Source: Roseovarius sp. (GTDB lineage Bacteria > Pseudomonadota > Alphaproteobacteria > Rhodobacterales > Rhodobacteraceae). From it: a stretch of 64,000 nt of DNA. The position numbers and the translations under genes are program-made. Location: the NCBI GenBank assembly GCA_021775255.1, contig JAJFIA010000004.1, positions 186,001 to 250,000 on the forward strand, written 5' to 3'. The notes below the pieces were generated by a model. The model saw nothing but the letters and a program-made list of their open reading frames with translations, did no database searches and was not told where the DNA came from. Positions 28,981 through 37,162 of the stretch are shown here, piece after piece. Each line of letters begins with the position of its first letter. The first letter of the stretch is position 1.

Positions 28981-29580
28981 ATGAAAAAAATCACGGCCCT
29001 CACCCTTGCCGCAGCTGTTGCAAGCATTGCTGCCCCCGCTCTTGCCCAATCTCAGGGCGAGATGACCTTCGGCCTTGGTGCGCATTACATCAATCCGACC
29101 GACAGCTTCAGCGCACCCTCCGGCGCGCGGGTAGGAGAAAATATCCGCCCGTCGCTGACATTTGAATATTTTGTCATGGATAATATCGGTATTGAAGTTC
29201 TGGCCGCTTGGCCGTTCAAACATGATCTTCAGGCCGCCGGTGTGGGCGACATCGGATCGACAAAACACCTGCCGCCCACGATTTCGGTTCAGTATCACTT
29301 TGCCAACAGCACGATGATGACACCGTTTGTTGGTGTCGGCCTGAACTACACCCATTTCTGGGATGAAAAACTCGATAGCGGCACGCCCATCAAGCTTGCT
29401 GATTCCTGGGGCTTTGCCCTGCATGGCGGTGTTGATTTTGCTATCAGCCCCCACAGCTCTTTGCGGGCCGATGTGCGGTATATTGACATTGATACCAAAG
29501 CCACAATCGGTGGCGCGCCTGCGGGTTCGGTCAAGCTTGACCCATGGGTCTTTGGCGCGGCTTACGTGTATAAATTCTGA
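28981..29580 (+). CDS. ompW: OmpW-family outer membrane protein
   Basis: This is a 199-residue beta-barrel protein with a signal peptide (MKKITALTLAAAVASIAAPALAQ) and an alternating strand pattern ending in the C-terminal aromatic AYVYKF, recognised by the BAM machinery. The motif FKHDLQAAGVGDIGSTKHLPP is typical of OmpW, an eight-stranded channel for small hydrophobic compounds. The ATG at 28981 follows GGAAAG; upstream in-frame codons lack a signal sequence. It lies on the opposite strand within the liu cluster, with its own terminator. Confidence 0.93.
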   Translation: MKKITALTLAAAVASIAAPALAQSQGEMTFGLGAHYINPTDSFSAPSGARVGENIRPSLTFEYFVMDNIGIEVLAAWPFKHDLQAAGVGDIGSTKHLPPTISVQYHFANSTMMTPFVGVGLNYTHFWDEKLDSGTPIKLADSWGFALHGGVDFAISPHSSLRADVRYIDIDTKATIGGAPAGSVKLDPWVFGAAYVYKF

Positions 29581-29605
29581 TATTCCACCGGAATATCGTT
29601 TCAGG

Positions 29606-29633
29606 GGGCCGATCATCCGATCGGCCCTTTTTC
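29606..29633 (+). terminator. Rho-independent terminator of ompW
   Basis: Arms GGGCCGAT (29606-29613) and ATCGGCCC (29620-29627) pair perfectly around a six-base loop and are followed by TTTTTCT. It lies 26 bp after the ompW stop and just before the convergent acyl-CoA synthetase stop. Confidence 0.9.
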
Positions 29634-29648
29634 TATTGTCAGGCCGCA

Positions 29649-31199
29649 TCATCTGGCCGCTTCCATCGCCGCGCGCGCCTTCAACTCGCGCCGGATCACT
29701 TTTCCGGTCACGGTCATCGGTAGTGCATCAATAAATGATATTTCCCTTGGATATGAATATCTTGCAAGCCGTTCTTTAACAAATATCTTAAGTTCTTCAG
29801 CCCGCTCATCGGATGGCTCAACCCCCTCGCGCAATACAATATAAGCCTTGACGATCTCGGTACGCAGCGCATCGGGTTTGCCCACAACACCCACCGTGGC
29901 CACAGCCGGGTGCTGCATCAGGCAATCCTCAATTTCCGCCGGGCCAATGCGGTAGCCCGATGAGGTGATCACATCATCCTCACGGCCGACAAAGCGCAAA
30001 AATTCGCCCTCCCAGATACCCCGGTCGCCGGTCAGCATCCAGTCGCCCACAAACTTCTCAGAGGTCTGCTCGGGCCGGTTCCAGTATTCCAGCATCATGC
30101 TGGCCGAGCCGCGTTTCACGGCCACATCCCCCTCGCTTTGCATCGGCTGCCCCTTGGCGTCCAATACGGCCACCTCATGCCCCGGCACGATCCGCCCGAT
30201 ACAGCCCGGGCGCGGCTCATAGAGTGCGTGACAACTGCCCGCCACCAGATTGCATTCGGTCTGACCATAAAATTCGTTGATCGTCAGGCCAAAGGCCTGC
30301 CGCCCCCAATCCAGCATCTCAGCGCCCAGAGGCTCACCACCGCTGCCGATGGCCCGCAAACCGGGGATTTCAGCCCCCTCCGCCTTGATCATGCGCAGGG
30401 CCGTTGGCGGGAAAAACACATTGGTAACAGAGGCTTGCCGGATTATTTCCTTGCAACCCTCCACGCGGAACTTGGCCATGCGCGCGGCCACGACAGGCAC
30501 GCCCAAAGCCAGCCCCGGCATCAGGATATTGAACAACCCGCCAATCCAGGCCCAGTCTGCCGGGGTCCATAAAACATCATTTTTCTGCCCCAGAAAATCA
30601 TTGAAAAGCTCGGCACCGGGCATATGGCCGGTCAACACCCGGTGACCATGCAGCGCGCCTTTGGGGCTGCCGGTGGTGCCGCTGGTATAGATCAGAACGG
30701 CGGGATCATCCGGGCCGGTTTGGGTGGTTTCAAAACTGTCCGTGCCCAGCGTCAGATTTTCGGGAATGACCGGGGTTTGCTCCTCCAGCATTTCAGCCCC
30801 TTCGGCATCGGTAATGATCAGATTGGCGCCCGCATCGCGCACCCTTGATTGCAAGGCGTCCCGCATGAAGAGCTTGAACAAAGGGATTGATATTGCACCA
30901 ATTTTCCAGATCGCGATATGCGCTGCCGCCGTCCAGACGCCTTGGCTTCGCAGCACGCCCACCCGGTCACCGCGCTTCACCCCCCGCGCCACCAGATCAT
31001 GCGCCAGCCCGTCGGCCATTTGCCGTAATTCGGCGTAGCTCACATCCCGCCGTTCGCCCGTCAGATCAATAATGGCGGTCCGGTGAGGCTCCGCATCGGC
31101 CCAGGCATCACAGGCCTGCGTGGCCATGTTCAGACGCTCCGGCAGGCTCCAGCGAAACCCGGCATAAAGCGCCTCATAGGATTGGCCAGGCGTCAGCAT
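29649..31199 (-). CDS. AMP-forming acyl-CoA synthetase
   Basis: This 516-residue adenylate-forming enzyme has the P-loop-like motif YTSGTTGSPKG (about residue 170), NEFYGQTECN, TGDRGIWEGEFLRFVGREDDVI (hinge) and the catalytic Lys in VTGKVIRREL. It activates an acid to its CoA ester. The medium-chain acyl-CoA synthetase branch fits best, and the liu neighbourhood suggests a branched or short acid such as isovalerate or acetoacetate, which is inference. It starts 6 bp after the stop of the Mrr-like gene. Confidence 0.9.
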   Translation of the reverse strand: MLTPGQSYEALYAGFRWSLPERLNMATQACDAWADAEPHRTAIIDLTGERRDVSYAELRQMADGLAHDLVARGVKRGDRVGVLRSQGVWTAAAHIAIWKIGAISIPLFKLFMRDALQSRVRDAGANLIITDAEGAEMLEEQTPVIPENLTLGTDSFETTQTGPDDPAVLIYTSGTTGSPKGALHGHRVLTGHMPGAELFNDFLGQKNDVLWTPADWAWIGGLFNILMPGLALGVPVVAARMAKFRVEGCKEIIRQASVTNVFFPPTALRMIKAEGAEIPGLRAIGSGGEPLGAEMLDWGRQAFGLTINEFYGQTECNLVAGSCHALYEPRPGCIGRIVPGHEVAVLDAKGQPMQSEGDVAVKRGSASMMLEYWNRPEQTSEKFVGDWMLTGDRGIWEGEFLRFVGREDDVITSSGYRIGPAEIEDCLMQHPAVATVGVVGKPDALRTEIVKAYIVLREGVEPSDERAEELKIFVKERLARYSYPREISFIDALPMTVTGKVIRRELKARAAMEAAR

Positions 31200-31205
31200 C
31201 AGATT

Positions 31206-32450
31206 TCAATCCCCCATCTCGGGATGCCAGCGGAATGCACGACGAAAACCCTGCTTTTCAGCTTCATCCGTCGTCCACGCATAAAACTCGCCCTCTTCTG
31301 GTTCTATAATTGTCCGATCATATTGCTGATCAAATGGCAGATGGTACACACGTTCACTATTTCTCTTTGAAATATTGCACTTTATTATTGGATAGTCGCC
31401 AAGAGGAACACTTTCGCGCACTTCCACATTCAATAATGCTGCAAACTCCTTCGCCCTTTCGCTAAGAGTTGTTGAAGTCACGAACACCGGGCGAATATCT
31501 GATAGCTGCGTAAAGGTTTCAAATAGTGGCAGGCTATCGCCCACAGAATTTGTGCGGGCAATATGCTCAACAACCGTACCAAACAGTTGGAATATATGCT
31601 TTTCATGGATGGTCTTTTGCATTGCCCAATATTTACACTGAACAATCATGATCTCACCGTTCTTGCGAGCAATCAAATCGCGACCTAGATCATCCAACCC
31701 TTTGATTGCACCAAAATACTCAACCCGATAGCCTTGATCTTCATATAAATAACCAATGTATCTTTCATACATCCGGCCAACTTCCCAATTTGATTTCTTG
31801 CTTTTCTTCCAGCGGTCCAATGCCAACTGATTTCTTTCTGCCTTTGAAAGCGCTACGTATTCCTGTTCAGATAGCATTTTGCGAACTGGATCATTCTTTG
31901 CCCCCTCAGGTGGCATTGAAATCTCAGTTTCTCTTGCAAATAAAAATTCTTCCAGAGTGTCACCAGTTACTTCAGTAATCCATGGAAAGTATTTCTCATA
32001 AAAATCAATACGATATTTCAAGCTGCGAAATCTTTTTTCTGCATCTGACGCCCTTCGTGTAGCTTCCTTGATCTTTTCAGCAGCCTTAGGTGCTGGCCGT
32101 TTCTTTTTCAGCACTGAGGCTTGATCCAACTTCCCTAAGTAATCTTGATAGTCAGCAAAGGCCGTTGCCAACCAAGGAAAGTGTTTATTTTTCTCCTTAA
32201 TCAATGCGAGCAATCCTTGTTGCCTATTATGTGATCTTGCCAATCTTTCACCTGCTTCTTTTAGTAAAGCGGTGACATGTGATTTTTCCTCGACTAGTTT
32301 GCTCATATCCTTTGAATGGGTTTTCGTTTGGTATTCTTTTTGTTTTTCCAGTTCTTCAATTCTTTTCTTTTTTGAAACATTCATTATCCAAAGAATTGCT
32401 AGTGTGATGCCACTAACAACTAGTATTGTTGGGGTTAAATCACCCCTCAC
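31206..32450 (-). CDS. Mrr-type restriction endonuclease-like protein with membrane anchor and coiled coil
   Basis: This 414-residue protein has a hydrophobic N-terminus (residues 8-25), a Lys/Glu-rich coiled coil (about 27-75), two similar FPW stretches ([16 protein letters not shown] near 90, [17 protein letters not shown] near 154) and a C-terminal PD-(D/E)xK nuclease domain of the Mrr kind (about 222-350). The nuclease has Asp258 in LDDLGRDLI and Gln271/Lys273 in VQCKYW. The start is GTG at 32450, overlapping the liuA stop by GTGA. The gene is clearly AT-richer than its neighbours (one 60-base line at 32341 has 16 G+C, the line at 32521 has 42). It is likely acquired by transfer; a defence role is inference. 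Confidence 0.8.
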   Translation of the reverse strand: MRGDLTPTILVVSGITLAILWIMNVSKKKRIEELEKQKEYQTKTHSKDMSKLVEEKSHVTALLKEAGERLARSHNRQQGLLALIKEKNKHFPWLATAFADYQDYLGKLDQASVLKKKRPAPKAAEKIKEATRRASDAEKRFRSLKYRIDFYEKYFPWITEVTGDTLEEFLFARETEISMPPEGAKNDPVRKMLSEQEYVALSKAERNQLALDRWKKSKKSNWEVGRMYERYIGYLYEDQGYRVEYFGAIKGLDDLGRDLIARKNGEIMIVQCKYWAMQKTIHEKHIFQLFGTVVEHIARTNSVGDSLPLFETFTQLSDIRPVFVTSTTLSERAKEFAALLNVEVRESVPLGDYPIIKCNISKRNSERVYHLPFDQQYDRTIIEPEEGEFYAWTTDEAEKQGFRRAFRWHPEMGD

Positions 32451-33610
32451 CCCATCGCCCCCATCAATTCACGGCCCACCAGCATGCGCCTGATCTCGGA
32501 TGTGCCGGCGCCAATCTCCATCAGCTTGGCATCGCGAAAGAGCCGCGCAACCGGGGCATCGGCCAAGAAGCCCGCGCCGCCCAGGGCTTGCACCGCCTGA
32601 TGCGCCTGTTTCATCGCCTCTTCCGAGGCATAAAGACAGCAGGCGGCGGCATCCTGACGGGTGACATCACCGCGATCACAGGCCTTGGCCACCTCATAGA
32701 CATAGGCCCGCGCCGAATTCATCGCGGTGTACATATCGGCAATCTTGCCCTGCATAAGCTGGAAATTCCCGATGGCTGTGCCAAATTGCTGACGCTCGGC
32801 CAGATAAGGCATGACCTCATCGAGACAGGCGGCCATGATGCCTGTGCCGATGCCTGCAAGCACCACACGCTCGTAATCCAAGCCCGACATCAGCACACGC
32901 ACGCCCTTGCCCTCGTCCCCCAGCACGTTTTCGAACGGCACTTCCACATCGTCGAAAATCAGCTCGGCGGTGTTGGAGCCACGCATCCCCAGCTTGTCAA
33001 AATGCGGGGAGGTGGAAAACCCCTTCATGGATTTTTCAACGATAAAGGCGGTAATGCCTTTTGATCCGGCACCTGGATCGGTCTTGGCATAAACCACCAA
33101 AGTATCGGCGTCCGGGCCGTTGGTGATCCAGTATTTGTTGCCGTTGAGGCGGTAGTGATCATTGCGCTTCTCGGCGCGCAGTTTCATCGACACCACATCA
33201 CTGCCCGCCCCTGCTTCGGACATCGCCAAAGCGCCCACATGCGCGCCGGAAATCAGGCCGGGCAGATATTTCGCCCGTTGTGCGTCACTGCCGTTCAGCT
33301 TGATCTGATTGACGCAAAGATTGGAATGCGCGCCGTAGGACAGGCTGACCGAGGCCGAGGCGCGGGCAATTTCCTCAATCGCGATCACATGCGCAAGATA
33401 TGACATGCCCGCGCCGCCATATTGTTCCGGCACGGTAACACCCAAAAGGCCCAACGCGCCCATCTCGGCCCACAGCTCATTTGGAAAAACGTTGGTGCGG
33501 TCGATCTCGGCCGCCATCGGTTTGACGCGCTCCTGCGCCCAGCGATGCACCATATCGCGCAGGGCATTCACATCCTCACCCAGATCAAATTGCATGGTTG
33601 CGTTGAACAT
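32447..33610 (-). CDS. liuA: Isovaleryl-CoA dehydrogenase (LiuA)
   Basis: This 387-residue FAD acyl-CoA dehydrogenase oxidises isovaleryl-CoA to 3-methylcrotonyl-CoA. The flavin/substrate signature [16 protein letters not shown] and [10 protein letters not shown] are present. The catalytic base is at the isovaleryl-type position, Glu247 in [12 protein letters not shown], while the Glu of the usual acyl-CoA dehydrogenase position is absent from the C-terminus. The ATG at 33610 has AGGAG nine bases upstream. It is first in the liu operon behind a strong promoter. Confidence 0.96.
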   Translation of the reverse strand: MFNATMQFDLGEDVNALRDMVHRWAQERVKPMAAEIDRTNVFPNELWAEMGALGLLGVTVPEQYGGAGMSYLAHVIAIEEIARASASVSLSYGAHSNLCVNQIKLNGSDAQRAKYLPGLISGAHVGALAMSEAGAGSDVVSMKLRAEKRNDHYRLNGNKYWITNGPDADTLVVYAKTDPGAGSKGITAFIVEKSMKGFSTSPHFDKLGMRGSNTAELIFDDVEVPFENVLGDEGKGVRVLMSGLDYERVVLAGIGTGIMAACLDEVMPYLAERQQFGTAIGNFQLMQGKIADMYTAMNSARAYVYEVAKACDRGDVTRQDAAACCLYASEEAMKQAHQAVQALGGAGFLADAPVARLFRDAKLMEIGAGTSEIRRMLVGRELMGAMG

Positions 33611-33640
33611 GTGGCGATTCTCCTATCGTCAGAAGTTTAT

Positions 33641-33684
33641 TGAACGCTTGTTCATTTATAGCGGAAGGAAATATCGAAGGTCAA
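33641..33684 (-). promoter_or_regulatory. liuA promoter with palindromic operator over the start site
   Basis: On the minus strand TTGACC (33684-33679), 18 bp, then TATAAA (33660-33655) make a good sigma-70 promoter. Immediately downstream the palindrome TGAAC-N4-GTTCA (33654-33641) covers the expected transcription start, the usual place for a repressor. The leader to liuA is about 38 nt. Leucine genes in Proteobacteria are controlled by LiuR (MerR type) or LiuQ (TetR type). Neither gene is in the window, so the binding protein is unknown. Confidence 0.7.
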
Positions 33685-33699
33685 CAATAAAGGTGATAT

Positions 33700-33720
33700 G
33701 TAAGGTGGGTGCAACCCACG
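33700..33720. repeat. Dispersed palindrome, diverged copy
   Basis: GGTGGGTGCAACCCAC is a short palindrome related to the GTGGGTTTCACCCAC element at 38996 and 61412, in inverted orientation. It lies between the stop of the aminotransferase gene and the liuA promoter, so it could end the aminotransferase transcript. Confidence 0.5.
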
Positions 33721-33754
33721 ATCACCGGTTTCAACAGCGTGATGAATGACCGCC

Positions 33755-34948
33755 TCAACCGCCCTGAAATACCGCGCCGGTTTCCGCCCGGATGATGCGG
33801 GCGATCAAAGCGCAATCCTCAAGGCTGAATGTCAAAGGCAGGCGCATATCAAGGATGCCTTTGAGGATACGGTCTGTTTTGGGCATGGGCTCTGACGGCG
33901 CATACCGCCAGCTATCATAGCGCGAAGTAAAGCCCGTGGGTGCGGCACCGCCAAACCATTTCAGTTCAACACCGCGCGCCAGGCAGCGCTCAATCACTTT
34001 GGCAATCGCCGCGTCACTCCAATCCAGCAATAGAAACTGAATGGAAGAGCCAACATAGGATTCCTGTTCCGGCCGCTCCACCACGCCAAGCCCCGGTGTG
34101 CCGCGCAAGCCTTCCTCAACCACTCGGTAGCGCGCATTCCAGGCGGCGCACTGGCCCGGCAATACCCGCAACTGTGGCCGCAGGATTGCCGCGCGCAGGT
34201 TGTCCATCCGGCCCGAGATATTGGGGGTGTCGTATTTCACCCGCTCAAATACATCTGGCGGGGGCACCGTTCCGTTACGCCCGTAAAGCATGTAAGAGCC
34301 TGACAGGATCACCGCCCGCGCCATCACCTCATCATCGTCGGTAATCAGAAAACCGCCCTCACCGGAATTCATGTGCTTGTAGGTTTGTGTAGAATAACAT
34401 GCCATCAGCCCGTGCCGCCCCGAGGCCACACCGGCCCATGCGGCCCCCAAAGTATGGGCGCAATCCTCGATCACGGTTATACCCGCCGCGTTGCAAATCG
34501 CCATCAGCGCGTCCATGTCGCACAGATGCCCGCGCATGTGGCTGAGCATCAAGACATCGGCCTGATCCGCCTTGACGCGCAAATCCTCAAGATCAATCGT
34601 CAGGCTTTCCGTCACGCCGACAAACACCGGCACCGCGCCGAGGCTGGCAATCGCCCCCGGTACCGGGGCAAGGGTAAAGGCATTGGTCAGCACCCTGTCG
34701 CCGGGTTTCACCCCCACCGCGCGCAGGCCCGTGGCCATGGCATAGCCGCCCGAGGCCACGGCAAGCGCGTATTTCGCCCCGGTGAAGGCGGCAAATTCCT
34801 GCTCCAGCAGCGCCGCCTCGCCGATCTCGCCTTCCGCCAGATTATAGCGGTGCAGCCGCCCGTGGCACATCACCTTAACTGCCGCGGCAATCCCTTCTTC
34901 GGGGATCGGCTCCTGCTGGGTGAAACTGCCTTTGAAAATCTCGCTCAT
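33755..34948 (-). CDS. DegT/DnrJ/EryC1/StrS-type PLP aminotransferase
   Basis: This 397-residue fold-type I PLP enzyme has the binding Lys in STQTYKHMNSGEGGF, EDCAHTLGA upstream, and a C-terminal domain with the family arrangement. Members usually aminate keto sugars for surface polysaccharides or antibiotics, but no sugar-nucleotide genes are adjacent. The next genes upstream are gph and the divergent glmUS pair. Substrate therefore remains open. Confidence 0.85.
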   Translation of the reverse strand: MSEIFKGSFTQQEPIPEEGIAAAVKVMCHGRLHRYNLAEGEIGEAALLEQEFAAFTGAKYALAVASGGYAMATGLRAVGVKPGDRVLTNAFTLAPVPGAIASLGAVPVFVGVTESLTIDLEDLRVKADQADVLMLSHMRGHLCDMDALMAICNAAGITVIEDCAHTLGAAWAGVASGRHGLMACYSTQTYKHMNSGEGGFLITDDDEVMARAVILSGSYMLYGRNGTVPPPDVFERVKYDTPNISGRMDNLRAAILRPQLRVLPGQCAAWNARYRVVEEGLRGTPGLGVVERPEQESYVGSSIQFLLLDWSDAAIAKVIERCLARGVELKWFGGAAPTGFTSRYDSWRYAPSEPMPKTDRILKGILDMRLPLTFSLEDCALIARIIRAETGAVFQGG

Positions 34949-35001
34949 GGGTATGTTTTTGAGGGTCCGGGCGCGTCAGGTCAATGGGGGACGCGGGCTT
35001 T

Positions 35002-35664
35002 TCAGCCGATCAGCCGCCGCACAACCCCTGCCAACTCATCAAAATGATCAATCGTGGCCTCGGGTGCCAGATCAACAACCGCGCCCGCATTGGGGCCGAA
35101 TGTCACCAGAACCGACGGCACCCCGGCGGCGCGCGAGGTTTCGCGGTCGGTGACAGTATCGCCCACCAGCAGGCTTTGCGCCGGATCGCCCCCGGCCCGG
35201 CGCACGGTTTCGCGCAGATGCTCGGGGTCGGGTTTGCGCACGGGCAAAGTATCGGCCCCGGTGAGGCTGTCAAAGGCATCGAGAACACCAAGCCGGGTCA
35301 GCAGCAACCGCGCCAGATGTTCGGGCTTGTTGGTGCAGACGGCCACGTTATAGCCCGCGCGGCTCAGATCATTAACCGCCTGCATCGCGCCGGGATAGAG
35401 GAAGGTATGCACATCAATCGCCGCCCCGTAGGAATCGATAAACGGCTGGTAATAGGCATCGACCTGCCGCTCATCGGCGCGCCCGAGCCTCTCAAGCCCC
35501 AGACGCAGCATGGCCCGCGCGCCGTAGAACGCCGTGCCGGCATCGGCGATGGGATCAAGCTGATCCCCAAGGCCCATCTGGCGAAAGCAATCATTTGCCG
35601 CCGCGATCAGATCTCCGCTGGTATCGGCCAGGGTGCCATCAAGATCAAAAACTACCGTTCGCAT
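35002..35664 (-). CDS. gph: HAD-superfamily phosphatase, phosphoglycolate phosphatase type
   Basis: This 220-residue HAD hydrolase has the nucleophile motif VFDLDGTLADTSGDL (Asp7, Asp9), a helical cap, VCTNKPEHLAR (motif II/III region) and LLVGDTVTDRETSRAAG (motif IV). It most resembles Gph, which removes phosphate from 2-phosphoglycolate, but substrate choice in this family is hard to read from sequence. It diverges from glmU. Confidence 0.85.
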   Translation of the reverse strand: MRTVVFDLDGTLADTSGDLIAAANDCFRQMGLGDQLDPIADAGTAFYGARAMLRLGLERLGRADERQVDAYYQPFIDSYGAAIDVHTFLYPGAMQAVNDLSRAGYNVAVCTNKPEHLARLLLTRLGVLDAFDSLTGADTLPVRKPDPEHLRETVRRAGGDPAQSLLVGDTVTDRETSRAAGVPSVLVTFGPNAGAVVDLAPEATIDHFDELAGVVRRLIG

Positions 35665-35680
35665 CTGCGCTCTGCTCCTT

Positions 35681-35710
35681 TTGCCTCATGGGCATGTTTT
35701 CGCGTATACC
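35681..35710 (+). promoter_or_regulatory. Possible glmUS promoter
   Basis: TTGCCT (35681-35686), 18 bp, then TATACC (35705-35710) lie about 97 bp ahead of the glmU ATG in the gph-glmU divergent gap. The match is moderate and no other good promoter was seen there. Confidence 0.35.
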
Positions 35711-35806
35711 TGCCACAAGCCGAAACCATAATTATTCATCCCGGTCTTGCGCCTACGCCCCAACCGGATAAAACCAACACAAGCCGATTACAAAGAGAAA
35801 ACCCAG

Positions 35807-37162
35807 ATGAGCACAGCCCTGATCATCCTTGCCGCCGGTGAAGGCACCCGGATGAACTCTGACATTCCCAAGGTTCTGCACCGGATTGGCGGCGCGCCCA
35901 TGCTGCTACATGCGATGCGCACCGGGCAGGTGCTTGCGCCCGATCACACGGTTGTTGTGGTTGGGTATGAGGGGGATGCCGTGGCCAAAGCCGCCCATGC
36001 CTATGACGAGGATGTTTTGGTTGTGCAGCAGGATGAGCAGCTTGGCACCGCCCATGCGGTGGCGCAGGCTGCCCCGGCATTGGCCAGGCATGCGGGCGAT
36101 GCGGTGGTGCTTTATGGCGATACGCCGTTTATCCAGCCGCAAACGCTGGCGCGCATGGCTGAGGCCCGCGCCGCCCATGATATTGTGGTTCTGGGATTCA
36201 AAGCAGAGGATCCCGGCCGTTATGGCCGCCTTGTGATACAGGGGGATAGCCTTGAAAAGGTTGTGGAATTCAAGGATGCCAATGCGGATGAGCGCAAGAT
36301 CAACCTGTGCAATTCCGGAATCATCATGGCCAAAGCAAGCACCTTGTTTGACCTGATCACGGCGGTTGGAAATGACAATGCGGCCGGGGAATATTACCTT
36401 ACTGATATTGTCGCCATCGCCCGGTCGCGCGGCCTTGAAGCCACCGCCGTTTCCTGCGATGAGGCCGAGACAATGGGCATCAATTCGCGCGCCGATCTGA
36501 TCGCCGCCGAGGCCGCGTTTCAGGCCCGCGCCCGGGCTCAGGCGTTCGCGGATGGCGTTACAATGCCTGCGCCCGACACGGTGTTTTTTGCCTGTGACAC
36601 GGTGATTGGCCGCGATGCAGTGATTGAACAGAACGTGGTGTTTGGCCCCGGTGCAACCATTGAAAGCGGTGCGTATATCCGGGCGTTTTCGCATCTTGAG
36701 GGCTGTCATGTCTCGCGCGGGGCGATTGTTGGCCCCTTTGCGCGGCTGCGTCCAGGGGCGGAACTGGCCGAAGATGCCCGCGTTGGCAATTTTGTCGAAG
36801 TCAAGAATGCGGTGATTGACGAGGGCGCCAAGATCAACCATCTCAGCTATATCGGTGACGCCCATGTGGGCGCGGCCAGCAATATCGGCGCGGGCACCAT
36901 CACCTGCAATTATGACGGGGTGATGAAGCACCGGACCGAGATCGGCGCGCGCGTATTCATCGGCTCGAACACCATGCTGATTGCGCCCGTTACCGTGGGC
37001 GATGAAGCGATGACGGCAAGCGGCTCGGTGATCAACAAGGACGTGCCTGAGGGGGCCATGGCCGTGGCCCGCGCGCCGCAGGTTAACAAACCCGGCTTTG
37101 CGCGCAAATTGTTCGAAATGTTAAAGTCCAGGAAAGAAAAACGCGATAAAGGGGCCAAATAA
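35807..37162 (+). CDS. glmU: Bifunctional N-acetylglucosamine-1-phosphate uridyltransferase / glucosamine-1-phosphate acetyltransferase
   Basis: This 451-residue enzyme makes UDP-GlcNAc for peptidoglycan and lipopolysaccharide. The N-terminal pyrophosphorylase domain shows ILAAGEGTRMNSDIPKVLH. The C-terminal left-handed beta helix shows the repeated hexapeptides and GAGTITCNYDG. The ATG at 35807 is preferred to the in-frame codon at 35747 because the protein then begins directly with the nucleotide-binding strand. Its TAA overlaps the glmS ATG (TAATG). Confidence 0.97.
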   Translation: MSTALIILAAGEGTRMNSDIPKVLHRIGGAPMLLHAMRTGQVLAPDHTVVVVGYEGDAVAKAAHAYDEDVLVVQQDEQLGTAHAVAQAAPALARHAGDAVVLYGDTPFIQPQTLARMAEARAAHDIVVLGFKAEDPGRYGRLVIQGDSLEKVVEFKDANADERKINLCNSGIIMAKASTLFDLITAVGNDNAAGEYYLTDIVAIARSRGLEATAVSCDEAETMGINSRADLIAAEAAFQARARAQAFADGVTMPAPDTVFFACDTVIGRDAVIEQNVVFGPGATIESGAYIRAFSHLEGCHVSRGAIVGPFARLRPGAELAEDARVGNFVEVKNAVIDEGAKINHLSYIGDAHVGAASNIGAGTITCNYDGVMKHRTEIGARVFIGSNTMLIAPVTVGDEAMTASGSVINKDVPEGAMAVARAPQVNKPGFARKLFEMLKSRKEKRDKGAK

